Part shown: piece after piece, positions 24,851 to 33,943 of the stretch
Layout of the letters: each line of letters starts with the position of its first letter
Numbering within the stretch: position 1 is the stretch's first letter
Source of the DNA: an uncultured Oscillospiraceae bacterium
GTDB lineage: Bacteria; Bacillota; Clostridia; Oscillospirales; Ruminococcaceae
Assembly (NCBI GenBank): GCA_905197685.1
Contig: CAJJZS010000004.1
Coordinates: 62,001 to 126,000, forward strand
Length of the DNA stretch: 64,000 nt
Direction: 5' to 3'
Translations under genes and position numbers: made by a program
The notes under the pieces: model-generated
Databases searched by the model: none
What the model saw: only the letters and a program-made list of their open reading frames with translations
What the model was told of the DNA's origin: nothing

Positions 24851-26041
24851 ATGGCAGAATCAGAAAAAGAAAAAGCCTTGCAAACTGCGTTGGCGCAGAT
24901 TGAAAAGCAGTTCGGAAAAGGTGCGGTTATGAAGTTGGGTCAAAATTCCTCGTTAAATGTAGAGGCAATTCCGACCGGTTCTCTTTCTTTGGATATTGCG
25001 TTGGGAATCGGCGGTGTGCCGCGAGGAAGAATCATTGAGATTTACGGTCCGGAAAGTTCCGGTAAAACAACGGTTGCCCTTCATATCGTGGCAGAAGCGC
25101 AGAAGATGGGCGGCGAAGCGGTGTTTATCGACGTAGAACACGCATTGGACCCGGTTTATGCGCAGGCTCTCGGCGTTGATATTGACTCGCTGCTGGTTTC
25201 TCAGCCGGATACGGGAGAACAGGCATTGGAAATCTGCGAAGCATTGGTACGCTCCGGCGCGATTGATGTAGTGGTTGTGGACTCGGTAGCGGCAATGACT
25301 ACCAAAGCGGAGATTGAGGGCGAGATGGGCGATTCCTTTGTGGGTTTGCAGGCAAGATTGATGTCTCAGGCATTAAGAAAGCTGACCGGCGCTATCTCCA
25401 AATCAAACGCAGTGTGCATCTTTATCAACCAGCTTCGTGAAAAAATCGGCGTTATGTACGGAAATCCGGAAACAACCCCCGGCGGACGCGCTTTGAAGTT
25501 CTATTCTTCGGTTCGTTTGGATATTCGTAAAAAAGACCCAATCAAAGAGGGAAGCGATGTAATCGGAAACCTTACCAAGGTAAAGGTTGTAAAAAATAAG
25601 GTTGCGCCCCCGTTCCGTGAAGCGGAATTTGATATTATGTACGGAGAGGGTATCTCCAGAGAGGGCGAGGTTATCGACCTTGCCGTGAAGCTGGATATTA
25701 TCAAAAAATCCGGTTCCTGGTACAGCTATCAGGAAAACAGAATCGGTCAGGGACGCGATAAGGTAAAACAGTACCTGAAAGACAACCCGCAGTTCTGCGA
25801 GGAGATTGCAAAACAGGTTATGGAACAAAAAGACCGCCTGCTTGCCATGTCCAAAGGCTCCAAGAAGAAGGGCAAAGACGAGGACGAAAAGGAAGCGGCT
25901 CCAAAGGCGGCGGAACAGGAAACAGAAGAAGCGGCAGAAGCGGTGCCGGCATCCATTCCGGATATGGATATGGACGAGGATTTCGGCGCGCCGAAAGGTT
26001 CTTCCAGCAAACTGATTGATATTGAGGCGGACGATAAATAA
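24851..26041 (+). CDS. recA: Recombinase RecA
   Basis: 396 residues, longer than the usual 340-350. Walker A GPESSGKT is at 66-73; the DNA-binding loops (including EGEMGDSFVGLQARLMSQALRK) and the family INQLREKIGVMYGNPETTPGG are intact. RecA drives homologous recombination and the SOS response. The C-terminus continues as a Lys-rich then Glu/Ala-rich and Asp-rich tail of about 55 residues. Ribosome site GGAAAGGAG. I saw no LexA/Cheo box upstream, so SOS control is not evident. The stop overlaps the recX start. Confidence 0.98.
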   Translation: MAESEKEKALQTALAQIEKQFGKGAVMKLGQNSSLNVEAIPTGSLSLDIALGIGGVPRGRIIEIYGPESSGKTTVALHIVAEAQKMGGEAVFIDVEHALDPVYAQALGVDIDSLLVSQPDTGEQALEICEALVRSGAIDVVVVDSVAAMTTKAEIEGEMGDSFVGLQARLMSQALRKLTGAISKSNAVCIFINQLREKIGVMYGNPETTPGGRALKFYSSVRLDIRKKDPIKEGSDVIGNLTKVKVVKNKVAPPFREAEFDIMYGEGISREGEVIDLAVKLDIIKKSGSWYSYQENRIGQGRDKVKQYLKDNPQFCEEIAKQVMEQKDRLLAMSKGSKKKGKDEDEKEAAPKAAEQETEEAAEAVPASIPDMDMDEDFGAPKGSSSKLIDIEADDK

Positions 26042-26886
26042 TGTGTGATGTCCGAAATCCCATGCAAAGCAGAACCATTACCCGATTGCAGGAAACCAAA
26101 CGAGGAAGAATCTCTGTCTTTTTTGACGATGAGTTTGCCTTTTCGGTGGATAAGGAAACCTTTGCCCGACGCAGTTTAAAGGTGGGGCAAAGGTTCACTC
26201 AAGCGGAATATGAGCAGCTTTGTCGAGAAACGCAATATATGAGGGCAAAGGAAAAAGCTTTTGCTTTGCTTTGCGCAAAGTCCTACCCCAAAAAGCAGCT
26301 TAAAGAAAAGCTGATGCAGGATTTTGAAGAGGAAAGCGTGGATGAGGTTTTAGAACGGTTGCAGGAACTGGGACTGATTAACGATGCGGATTATGCCGTT
26401 CGCTGCGCAAAGGATTTGGTGAACCTCAAACATTATGGGTTCAGTCGCGTTCGGCAGGAACTGGCGCACCGCGGAATTTCTCAGAATGATATTGAGGACG
26501 CGCTGGCTGTTTTTGAGGATTATGACGAAACACAGGCAATCGAATCGGTTTTGCAGAAAAAGTATCGTTCCGTTTTACGGGAGGAAAAGGGAAAGCGCAA
26601 AGCGTTCGGAGCTTTGGTTAGACTGGGATATGATGCAGGGGAAGTTCGCAGCGCAATCGAGCGTTTGTCCGAACAGATTGCAGAGGAAGAGCCCGAAAAT
26701 TTCGACGAAAAAGAAAAAACTTCTGATCGGGAAATCGGGGCGATTTTGCAAAAGAAATACCCCGATTTTTATCGGGACAGAAAAGAGTCTGACCGAGCAA
26801 TCCGCGCTTTGATGAGAAAGGGATATTCTTATTACGATATCCGCAGAGTGATGCAGTTTTTACAGGAAGAATTGCAGGAGGAATAA
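26041..26886 (+). CDS. recX: Regulatory protein RecX
   Basis: 281 residues built of repeated three-helix RecX modules (patterns such as EEVLERLQELGLINDADYAVRCAKD and FSRVRQELAHRGISQNDIE). RecX binds RecA filaments and limits their activity. It is longer than E. coli RecX (166), as is common in Firmicutes. The start ATG overlaps the recA stop (TAATG), so expression is coupled to RecA; an internal ATG at 26062 is an alternative start. rimO follows after 38 bases. Confidence 0.93.
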   Translation: MCDVRNPMQSRTITRLQETKRGRISVFFDDEFAFSVDKETFARRSLKVGQRFTQAEYEQLCRETQYMRAKEKAFALLCAKSYPKKQLKEKLMQDFEEESVDEVLERLQELGLINDADYAVRCAKDLVNLKHYGFSRVRQELAHRGISQNDIEDALAVFEDYDETQAIESVLQKKYRSVLREEKGKRKAFGALVRLGYDAGEVRSAIERLSEQIAEEEPENFDEKEKTSDREIGAILQKKYPDFYRDRKESDRAIRALMRKGYSYYDIRRVMQFLQEELQEE

Positions 26887-26924
26887 ACCAAAAGATCCCA
26901 TACGGGAAACAGAAAGGAAACAAT

Positions 26925-28262
26925 ATGGCAGTAAAGGTAGGAATGGTATCTCTGGGATGTTCCAAAAACCAGGTAGATGCCGAAATTTTGCTGGCGCTGA
27001 TGCTGAATAACGGCTATGAGCTGTGCGCAGACCCGCAGGAGTGCGATGTTGTGATTATCAACACCTGCGGCTTTATTGAGGACGCAAAAAAAGAATCTAT
27101 CGACACAATTTTTGAATTTGCTCAGCTGAAAAAACAGGGACAATTAAAAGTTTTGGTAGTGACGGGTTGTTTGGCAGAGCGTTATCGCGAGGAACTGGCA
27201 ACAGAAATTCCGGAGGCAGACGTTGTGCTGGGAATCGGCAAAAATACAGAGATTGCAAAGGCGGTTCAGCAGGCTCTGGACGGTCAGCGCGTTGCAGCCT
27301 TCGGGGATAAGGCAGATTTGCCGCTCAACGGCGACCGTGTTCTGAGTACTGCGGGATATTCCGCATACTTAAAGATTGCAGAGGGCTGTGACAACAAATG
27401 CAGCTACTGCGCAATTCCGCTGATTCGAGGCGGATTCCGTTCCAGAAAGATGGAAGATATTTTAGAGGAAGCAAGAGGTCTTGCCGCAAGCGGTGTGAAG
27501 GAGCTGAACCTGGTTGCACAGGACACCACCAAATACGGCAAGGATTTGTACGGAGAGTATTCTTTGGATAAACTGTTGACCGAGCTGTGCAAGATTGACG
27601 GCTTCCATTGGATTCGTATTTTGTACGGATATCCGGACAGAGTAACCGACAGTCTGTTGGAAGTTATGGCAAAAGAGCCAAAGATTGTAAAATATATCGA
27701 CCTTCCGCTTCAGCACGCGAACGAAAAAGTTCTTCGGGAAATGAACCGAAACGGAAGTTTTGAATCTTTAACTGCGCTGATGAAAAGAATCCGCGATAAG
27801 GTACCGGGCGTTGTGTTAAGAACCACCTTTATCGCTGGTTTCCCGGGAGAAACCGAGGAAGAATTTGCGCAGCTGTGCGAATTTGTACGCGATGTTCGCT
27901 TTGAGCGTATGGGTTGCTTTGCATATTCCACCGAGGAGGATACTCCGGCAGGGGAGCGCGAGGACCAGATTGACCCGAAGGTGAGAATGCATCGTGCTGA
28001 TTTGATTATGGAAGAACAGATGGATATTGCTTTTGAACTGGGCAAATCTTTGGTAGGCAAAAAGTTAGAAGTTTTGGTGGAAGGCTACGATGACGGACAG
28101 CAGATGTATGTCGGCAGAAGTTATATGGATGCGCCGGATATCGACACCAAAACCAGCTTTATCACCGAACGGGAAGATGTGCAGCCGGGCGATTTTGTCT
28201 GGGTTGAAATTTTGGATTCGGTGGGATATGACCTGATTGGCAGAGAGGTTCTTCCGGAATAA
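26925..28262 (+). CDS. rimO: Ribosomal protein S12 methylthiotransferase
   Basis: 445 residues, radical-SAM methylthiotransferase. The N-terminal UPF0004 domain holds the second 4Fe-4S cluster via Cys12, Cys48 and Cys82. The radical-SAM cluster is Cys155-x3-Cys159-x2-Cys162 (GCDNKCSYCAIP). A C-terminal TRAM domain spans about 375-445. RimO adds a methylthio group to an aspartate of ribosomal protein S12; that aspartate (in the KDLPGVRYH loop) is present in the S12 encoded at 50740. ATG with AGAAAGGA upstream. Confidence 0.96.
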   Translation: MAVKVGMVSLGCSKNQVDAEILLALMLNNGYELCADPQECDVVIINTCGFIEDAKKESIDTIFEFAQLKKQGQLKVLVVTGCLAERYREELATEIPEADVVLGIGKNTEIAKAVQQALDGQRVAAFGDKADLPLNGDRVLSTAGYSAYLKIAEGCDNKCSYCAIPLIRGGFRSRKMEDILEEARGLAASGVKELNLVAQDTTKYGKDLYGEYSLDKLLTELCKIDGFHWIRILYGYPDRVTDSLLEVMAKEPKIVKYIDLPLQHANEKVLREMNRNGSFESLTALMKRIRDKVPGVVLRTTFIAGFPGETEEEFAQLCEFVRDVRFERMGCFAYSTEEDTPAGEREDQIDPKVRMHRADLIMEEQMDIAFELGKSLVGKKLEVLVEGYDDGQQMYVGRSYMDAPDIDTKTSFITEREDVQPGDFVWVEILDSVGYDLIGREVLPE

Positions 28263-28313
28263 TCTGCAAAACAAAAATGTGGCGGCATCGGTCCGCCGAA
28301 AGAAGGCTTTACG

Positions 28314-28880
28314 ATGAATTTACCAAACAAACTGACAATGCTTCGCATTTTAATGATACCGGTGTTTATGCTTTTTATTGAGTTAGAACATCTGCCGCAT
28401 CATCTGTTGTGGGCGTTTCTCATCTTTGTTCTGGCATCCCTGACCGACCTGATTGACGGAAAGATTGCCAGAAAGTATAACCTCATCACCGATTTCGGAA
28501 AGTTTATGGATCCGTTGGCGGATAAAATTTTGGTCACTTCGGCTCTGATTTATTTTATCCCGATGGGTTTGGCTCCTGCATGGGTGGTTGTTCTGATTCT
28601 GGCAAGGGAATTTTTAGTAACCTCGCTGCGTCTGATTGCCTCCGGCAAGGGCATTGTAATTGCGGCGGACAAATGGGGCAAATATAAAACGGCAGTTACC
28701 ATGGTGTGGATTTGCTACGCATTGCTTGCACAGAATTTCTACCCGATGATGTCGGTCGATGTGGGCGGTGTTGCCGCATTCATTCATATCGGATTGATGG
28801 CTTTGTCTTTGGCTTTGACCCTAATTTCCGGTATCAATTATGTTTGGAAGAACAGAGAATTGATTGCGCAGGCAAAATAA
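28314..28880 (+). CDS. pgsA: CDP-diacylglycerol--glycerol-3-phosphate 3-phosphatidyltransferase
   Basis: 188 residues with about five membrane segments. The CDP-alcohol phosphatidyltransferase motif D-G-x2-A-R-x8-G-x3-D-x3-D is complete (Asp48 to Asp70). It makes phosphatidylglycerol phosphate, the precursor of phosphatidylglycerol that Lgt uses as donor. The rimO-pgsA order is common in Firmicutes. ATG with GAAGG upstream; a strong terminator follows. Confidence 0.95.
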   Translation: MNLPNKLTMLRILMIPVFMLFIELEHLPHHLLWAFLIFVLASLTDLIDGKIARKYNLITDFGKFMDPLADKILVTSALIYFIPMGLAPAWVVVLILAREFLVTSLRLIASGKGIVIAADKWGKYKTAVTMVWICYALLAQNFYPMMSVDVGGVAAFIHIGLMALSLALTLISGINYVWKNRELIAQAK

Positions 28881-28896
28881 AAGAAAAGAATAAACA

Positions 28897-28935
28897 AAAG
28901 GAGAGTATCAAAACCTTGATACTCTCCTTTTTCAA
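28897..28935. terminator. Bidirectional terminator after pgsA
   Basis: AAAAGGAGAGTATCA pairs with TGATACTCTCCTTTT around a 6-base loop; T's on both strands, shared with the convergent lipoprotein gene. Confidence 0.9.
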
Positions 28936-28941
28936 AAGATA

Positions 28942-29376
28942 TTACTCTATCGGTGGAGTAGACGGATTTTCTGCTTTATAACACTTATTTTCGACAAAGA
29001 TAAATGCCTTTTCTCCCTTTTCATAGTATCCAAATGCTTCCTTTCCATCGACAACAAAATCATAATAAACATTTTTTTCTGTTATCTTAGGAGCCCATCT
29101 GCATTTGGTAAGTTCCAGTCCACCAAACCACTTTATGATGGGGAATACGGAGGTGTCTTCAATATCATAGACATCAGGTCCAATCACAAATTCTGTTTTT
29201 TTCCCTTGGGACGAACGCGTTACTTTAATTTGTATGGTTGGTTCCGGAAAGGTGTAGATATCTTCATACTCAGTCAATGCCAAATCAAAATCGGAAGTAG
29301 TTGTCGGTGGTTTTTCCTGATTACAGCCTACAAAAATAAATGTGACGATTGCCACTAATATCACTGATTTTTTCAT
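28942..29376 (-). CDS. Small lipoprotein, unknown
   Basis: 144 residues with a lipoprotein signal peptide ending in FVGC, then a Pro/Thr linker and a compact mixed domain with two Cys and several aromatic residues (KWFGGLELTKCRWAP, YYDFVVDGKEAFGYYEKG). It resembles the small immunity-like or substrate-binding lipoproteins of Firmicutes, but I do not recognise the family. ATG at 29376 is preferred over ATG at 29382 because AAGGAG is better spaced. It is more AT-rich than its neighbours, which may mean recent acquisition. Confidence 0.7.
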   Translation of the reverse strand: MKKSVILVAIVTFIFVGCNQEKPPTTTSDFDLALTEYEDIYTFPEPTIQIKVTRSSQGKKTEFVIGPDVYDIEDTSVFPIIKWFGGLELTKCRWAPKITEKNVYYDFVVDGKEAFGYYEKGEKAFIFVENKCYKAENPSTPPIE

Positions 29377-29483
29377 TATCATGCTCTCCTTTTTCGGTTA
29401 ATTTAAGACAGTAAATAAATAGTGGTGTTTTTAGCACATAAAAATCACGCTTTCATTTGGCATTTGAAAAATGAATTCTTATA

Positions 29484-29651
29484 TTGATTTTACAATTATA
29501 TTGTAGTAAAATCAATTAGGATAAATAGCCAATCAGTAAGCGTAAAACTTGGTGGATAATACCAGATTCACAATAGAATTTGAAAAACGATATAATATAC
29601 AAAACTGTTTGATACTTCTGATGCTGATATTTCGCGTAAATTATCCACCAA
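29484..29651. repeat. Two nested-distance inverted repeats in an AT-rich gap
   Basis: TTGATTTTAC (29484-29493) and GTAAAATCAA (29506-29515) form a perfect 10-bp hairpin. TTGGTGGATAAT (29549-29560) and ATTATCCACCAA (29640-29651) form a perfect 12-bp inverted repeat about 80 bases apart. No transposase is recognisable; a minus-strand frame across this stretch (29516-29746) has no family match to my eye. It may be an insertion relic. The rest of 29400-29750 shows nothing. Confidence 0.55.
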
Positions 29652-29756
29652 GGAGCGATGGCTGGTTTTACAGATAAAATAATCAGTAATTTTAGTCGAA
29701 GCGCTTGCAATTCGCGCCAAAATATGATACGCTGATAAACAATCAAAAGAAACTCA

Positions 29757-30004
29757 AATGCAGCAACACAGGAAAAGTAGAAAAGATATTCCCCCGACAG
29801 AGAGATCGGAACAGGTGAGAGCCGGTCAGGAAGGGAAACTTTTTGAATGCGCCTGTCAGCAGTTCTCCGGAAAATAGGAAATGAGTATGGAGAAACGTAT
29901 CCCCTGCGTTAAAGGGCAGAGCGATAAATTTGAAGTGGAACCGCGGAATGTTTTTTACTCCGCCTTCATTGGACTTTCGAGTTGATGAAGGCGGAGTTTT
30001 TCAC
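29757..30004 (+). promoter_or_regulatory. T-box riboswitch, cysteine type
   Basis: Stem I with GAGAGATCGG and GGTGAGAGCCGG blocks; specifier codon TGC at 29848-29850 in GAATGCGCC, a cysteine codon. T-box bulge TGGAACCGCGG at about 29936-29946. Terminator stem CTCCGCCTTCAT/ATGAAGGCGGAG (29958-29997) with five T's. It controls cysS by tRNA-Cys charging. Confidence 0.95.
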
Positions 30005-30073
30005 ATTTAAAAGGGAATATTGTGGAAAAAAGACGCGTCCCGATGCGGTTAATTAAAGAAGGGAGAGGTTTTT

Positions 30074-31483
30074 GTGAAAATATTCAATACGTTAACCCGT
30101 GAAAAAGAAGAATTTGTGCCGATTGAGCCGGGAAAGGTAAAGATGTATGCCTGCGGTCCTACCGTCTATAACTTTATCCACATCGGCAACGCCCGCCCAA
30201 TCTGCATCTTTGATACCATGAGAAGATACCTGGAGTTCAGAGGTTACGATGTTACCTTTGTTCAGAACTTTACCGATATTGACGATAAGATTATCAAAAA
30301 AGCAAATGAAGAAGGCGTCAGCGCAAAAGAAGTTGCAGAGCGTTATATCAACGAATATCTGACCGACACCAAGGGATTGGGAATCCGCGAAGCAACCATT
30401 CATCCCAGAGCGACAGAAACCATAGAAGAAATCAAGCGGATTGTAGAAACGCTTGAAGACAAAGGCTTTGCTTACGAAGCAAACGGCGATGTGCTGTTCC
30501 GTACCAAAAAGTGCGAAGGCTACGGAAAGCTGTCCCATCAGCCGTTGGAAGAGCTGGAAAGCGGCGCAAGAATCAGCGTAGGCGAGCATAAAGAAGACCC
30601 GCTGGATTTTGTACTGTGGAAATCGGCAAAACCGGGAGAACCGCACTGGACTTCCCGCTGGGGAGAGGGCAGACCGGGTTGGCATATCGAATGTACCGCG
30701 ATGATTCATAAGCACTTGGGAGAAACAATAGATATTCACTGCGGCGGTCAGGACTTAATTTTCCCACATCATGAAAATGAGATTGCGCAGTCCGAATGCT
30801 GCACAGGCAAAGAATATGCGCACTACTGGATGCACAACGGTTACATCAATGTAGACAACAAAAAGATGAGCAAATCGTTGGGCAACTTCTTTACCGTGCG
30901 CGAGGTAGCGGAAAAATACGGCTACGAACCGATTAAGTATATGATGCTTTCCGCACATTACAGAAGTCCGATTAACTATAACCTTACCATCATCGAGCAG
31001 TGCAAAGCAGCGCTTGAGCGCCTACATAACTGCCGTGATAATCTGGACTTTGCGATGAAAAATGCGCTTTCCGAAAGCATAGATACCGCAGCTGACGAAG
31101 CGTTTAAACAGCAGATAGACAGCAGAAAAGAGCAGTTTATCAAAGCGATGGATGATGACCTCAACACAGCCGACGGAATTGCAGCAGTGTTCGATATGGT
31201 GCGTGACATCAATACTTTTATCGCAGCTCCGAGAGCAAAAGATGCGCTTTGCTATGCAAGCGAAATGTTTGACTGCCTTGTTACCGATGTTTTGGGATTG
31301 CTGTATGACCGCAAAAAGGAAGATAATCTGGATGCAGAAATTGAAGAACTGATTGCGCAGCGTCAACAGGCAAGAAAAGAGAAAAACTTTGCCCTTGCCG
31401 ATAAAATCCGCGATGACTTAAAAGCGCGCGGAATTGTTCTGCTGGATACCCCGCAGGGCGTAAAGTGGAAAAAAGAAAACTAA
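30074..31483 (+). CDS. cysS: Cysteinyl-tRNA synthetase
   Basis: 469 residues, class I synthetase. Cys27 in YACGPTVYNFIHIGN begins the zinc and signature region, with the HIGH-type motif HIGN at 36-39. Other zinc ligands lie in HIECTAM and in GGQDLIFPHHENEIAQSE, and KMSKS is at 264-268. The C-terminal helical domain ends near residue 469. GTG start with GGGAGAGG upstream. It is controlled by the T-box leader directly upstream; a terminator follows. Confidence 0.98.
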   Translation: MKIFNTLTREKEEFVPIEPGKVKMYACGPTVYNFIHIGNARPICIFDTMRRYLEFRGYDVTFVQNFTDIDDKIIKKANEEGVSAKEVAERYINEYLTDTKGLGIREATIHPRATETIEEIKRIVETLEDKGFAYEANGDVLFRTKKCEGYGKLSHQPLEELESGARISVGEHKEDPLDFVLWKSAKPGEPHWTSRWGEGRPGWHIECTAMIHKHLGETIDIHCGGQDLIFPHHENEIAQSECCTGKEYAHYWMHNGYINVDNKKMSKSLGNFFTVREVAEKYGYEPIKYMMLSAHYRSPINYNLTIIEQCKAALERLHNCRDNLDFAMKNALSESIDTAADEAFKQQIDSRKEQFIKAMDDDLNTADGIAAVFDMVRDINTFIAAPRAKDALCYASEMFDCLVTDVLGLLYDRKKEDNLDAEIEELIAQRQQARKEKNFALADKIRDDLKARGIVLLDTPQGVKWKKEN

Positions 31484-31492
31484 ATTGTTTTT

Positions 31493-31527
31493 CCCCGTTG
31501 CCGAAAAGTTCGGCAGCGGGGATTTTT
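31493..31527 (+). terminator. Terminator after cysS
   Basis: CCCCGTTGCCGA pairs with TCGGCAGCGGGG, followed by ATTTTT. Confidence 0.88.
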
Positions 31528-31638
31528 AGTAGTAATAATGTAAAATATGAATATTTTAGAATAATTAGAGACAATGATTGTTAAATTACACGATACATTT
31601 AACGATTATTTATAAAATAAACTGAAAGGAAAATTACG

Positions 31639-32256
31639 ATGGCAGAATATTCTCATAATCAAATCAGAAAAATGTGGCGTTCTTGTCTGTCAAAACTGGA
31701 AATTATTCCGGGAGTGGGAATTGGAAATATTTATTTCGGAATGACGAGGGAAGAAGTGGATAAAATCTTAGGACCCGGCAATAACAGGGACTGGTCTCAT
31801 GTGGGGACAGGTTTTCCAAAGGAATGGATTTCTGTTTACTATGCTGATTTTATTGTTGAGTTTTTTGAAAACAAGGTTGTAGGAATTGAAGTGTTCGCTG
31901 ACATATTATCGGAAGATAATGAAACTCGACTTCCGTTTTTTCTGTATGGTATCAGTCTGTTTGAAGAAAAAGCGGAAGATGTTGTAAAAAAATTAGAACA
32001 ATATACGCCATGTGTTCATATTCTCAATGATGTTTATGGAGAAGGAGATAAAGATTTGGCAACCGAATATGAATTTGATGATATGGGAGTTGCTTTATGG
32101 AGAGAGGATGGTTTTCATACAAAACTACTTTCTTCACCTCAGTTTTTGCAGGAAAATGAAGAAGAACAGGAATACCTGAAACAACGTTTGTATTTTGATG
32201 CGGTTTATCTTTACATTCCGCATGAAAGAAATAAATATTTTAACAATAAAGAATAG
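31639..32256 (+). CDS. Uncharacterised AT-rich gene, possible immunity-like protein
   Basis: 205 residues, acidic, cytoplasmic. The N-terminal part has GVGIGNIYFGMTREEVDKILGPG, a pattern seen in small outer-surface SmpA-like and immunity-type domains, followed by YYADFIVEFFENKVVGIEVF. Base composition and codon use are more AT-rich than in flanking genes. It stands alone between terminators at 31493 and 32257 with no toxin gene nearby. Transfer is plausible and a role in contact-dependent immunity is only a guess. ATG with GAAAGGA upstream. Confidence 0.7.
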   Translation: MAEYSHNQIRKMWRSCLSKLEIIPGVGIGNIYFGMTREEVDKILGPGNNRDWSHVGTGFPKEWISVYYADFIVEFFENKVVGIEVFADILSEDNETRLPFFLYGISLFEEKAEDVVKKLEQYTPCVHILNDVYGEGDKDLATEYEFDDMGVALWREDGFHTKLLSSPQFLQENEEEQEYLKQRLYFDAVYLYIPHERNKYFNNKE

Positions 32257-32300
32257 AAAAGACAGGGAGATTGCAAACGGCAACTTTCCCTGTCTTTTTT
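32257..32300 (+). terminator. Terminator after the 31639 gene
   Basis: AAAAGACAGGGA pairs with TCCCTGTCTTTT, with an inner TTGC/GCAA stem, and T run. Confidence 0.85.
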
Positions 32301-32388
32301 CTGTAAAAAGTTGCTGTAATGAAAGAAAACCAAAAAAGCAGTTAGCATAAAAACAGAAAAAGATTGTCAGGCAGTTTACAAACTTATC

Positions 32389-32418
32389 TTGCAATTCATG
32401 GTATATCTGCTGTATACT
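32389..32418 (+). promoter_or_regulatory. Promoter of acetyltransferase-map unit
   Basis: TTGCAA at 32389-32394 and TATACT at 32413-32418, spacer 18. Confidence 0.65.
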
Positions 32419-32470
32419 AAAAACAAAGCCGATGTTTTTGGTGTATTTTGAAGAAAAGGGGGCGTCCTGC

Positions 32471-32998
32471 TTGGAAGTGATTCAAACAGAGAGATTGATT
32501 TTGCGTCCTCCCGTTTTAGAGGACGCAGCCGCGCTGCTCCCAATCCGCAACAGCGATTTTGTGTTTGCGTTTAATCCGATGAAACCGATGAGCGAAGCGC
32601 AGATGCGGGAAGACCTGGACAAGGGGCGGGAACGCATGGTTGTTTTGGAGAAAAAAGAGGATAACACAGTAATCGGCGCTTTCTTTTGGAGCGAGGATAA
32701 GCTGCGCTATCGGGTTGCTGCGCTTTGTCTGTCCTATTATCTGGCGCAGCAGGAATCGGGAAAGGGCTATATGACCGAAACGCTGCGAAAGATGACAGAA
32801 CAGCTGTTTTTGCAGGGGACGCAGGTGCTTTCCCTTCGGTGTTATAAAGAGAATATCGCTTCGGCAAAGGTTGCCGAAAAATCAGGGTTTGTTCATGAGG
32901 GTTGTATTCGATGCGCCGTATTGGATAACAGCGGCGTGCTTCATGACGATTGTATCTATTCATTGACAAGAGAAGAGTATCAGACAGGAGGAAGATAA
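32471..32998 (+). CDS. GNAT-family acetyltransferase, RimJ/RimL type
   Basis: 175 residues beginning EVIQTERLILRPP, the usual opening of the RimJ/RimL-type GNAT group that acetylates ribosomal-protein N-termini or small molecules. The acetyl-CoA region is QQESGKGYMTETLRKM, and NIASAKVAEKSGFVHEG is motif B. TTG start at 32471 is preferred because AAGGGGG lies 8 bases upstream. The in-frame ATG at 32432 would be only a few bases from the predicted transcription start and has no ribosome site. It ends 3 bases before map, so both are co-transcribed. Confidence 0.85.
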   Translation: MEVIQTERLILRPPVLEDAAALLPIRNSDFVFAFNPMKPMSEAQMREDLDKGRERMVVLEKKEDNTVIGAFFWSEDKLRYRVAALCLSYYLAQQESGKGYMTETLRKMTEQLFLQGTQVLSLRCYKENIASAKVAEKSGFVHEGCIRCAVLDNSGVLHDDCIYSLTREEYQTGGR

Positions 32999-33001
32999 GT
33001 T

Positions 33002-33883
33002 ATGTCCGAAAAAAAATTAGGTCGCAACGACCCGTGCTGGTGCGGCAGCGGCAAAAAATATAAACACTGCCATATTGATTTTGACGAAAGAATCGACCAT
33101 TTTCGCAGGGAAGGACACATTGTTCCCACCCATGAGATGATTAAAACCCCCGAACAGATAGACGGAATCCGCCAAAGCAGCAAAATCAATATTGCGGTTT
33201 TGGATTTGATCGCAAAAAAAATCTGCGCAGGCATGACAACAGGAGAAATTGACAAAATTGTTTATGAAGAAACCACCCGTTTGGGAGGAATTCCTGCGCC
33301 GCTTAACTATGAAGGATTTCCCAAAAGCGTCTGCACCTCTATCAACAATCAGGTCTGCCACGGAATTCCGTCGGACAAGATTGTCCTGCGGGAAGGAGAC
33401 ATTATCAATGTCGATGTTTCCACTATCTATAACGGTTATTTTTCCGATTCGTCCCGTATGTTCTGTATCGGTTCGGTCAGCGATGAGGCTGCCAATCTGG
33501 TAAAGGTTGCAAAGGAATGTGTGGAGTTGGGACTTCAGGAAGTGCGTCCGTGGGGATTTTTGGGCGATATTGCGCAGGTAGTTTCCGACCACGCGCATAA
33601 AAACGGGTACACTGTTGTGCGGGAAATCGGCGGACACGGAATCGGTTTGGAATTTCACGAGGACCCGTGGGTCGGCTATGTCGGTAAAAAGGGAACCGAT
33701 ATGCTTTTGGTTCCGGGTATGGTGTTCACCATCGAGCCGATGGTAAATCAAGGCTCGTATCATGTCAGAATGGATGAGGACGGTCAGGATTGGATTGTTG
33801 TTACCAGTGACGGAAAACTTTCCGCGCAGTGGGAAATTACCGTAGCAGTGACAGAGAACGGTTTTGAAGTGCTGACCTATTAA
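33002..33883 (+). CDS. map: Type I methionine aminopeptidase with N-terminal SEC-C zinc motif
   Basis: 293 residues. An N-terminal SEC-C motif (GRNDPCWCGSGKKYKHCH, 7-24; Cys12, Cys14, Cys23, His24) probably binds zinc and helps ribosome or partner binding, as in SecA. The catalytic pita-bread fold has metal ligands Asp138, Asp149, His212, Glu245 and Glu278. It removes initiator Met from new proteins. This SEC-C-fused form is typical of some Clostridia. Ribosome site GGAGG overlaps the end of the upstream gene. A bidirectional terminator follows. Confidence 0.96.
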   Translation: MSEKKLGRNDPCWCGSGKKYKHCHIDFDERIDHFRREGHIVPTHEMIKTPEQIDGIRQSSKINIAVLDLIAKKICAGMTTGEIDKIVYEETTRLGGIPAPLNYEGFPKSVCTSINNQVCHGIPSDKIVLREGDIINVDVSTIYNGYFSDSSRMFCIGSVSDEAANLVKVAKECVELGLQEVRPWGFLGDIAQVVSDHAHKNGYTVVREIGGHGIGLEFHEDPWVGYVGKKGTDMLLVPGMVFTIEPMVNQGSYHVRMDEDGQDWIVVTSDGKLSAQWEITVAVTENGFEVLTY

Positions 33884-33888
33884 GACAG

Positions 33889-33923
33889 AAAAAATCCTCC
33901 TTTGAACAAAAGGAGGATTTTTT
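33889..33923. terminator. Bidirectional terminator after map
   Basis: AAAAAATCCTCCTTT pairs with AAAGGAGGATTTTTT around a short loop; serves map and the convergent S1-domain gene. Confidence 0.9.
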
Positions 33924-33943
33924 AAATCGTTGTATCAAGTATT

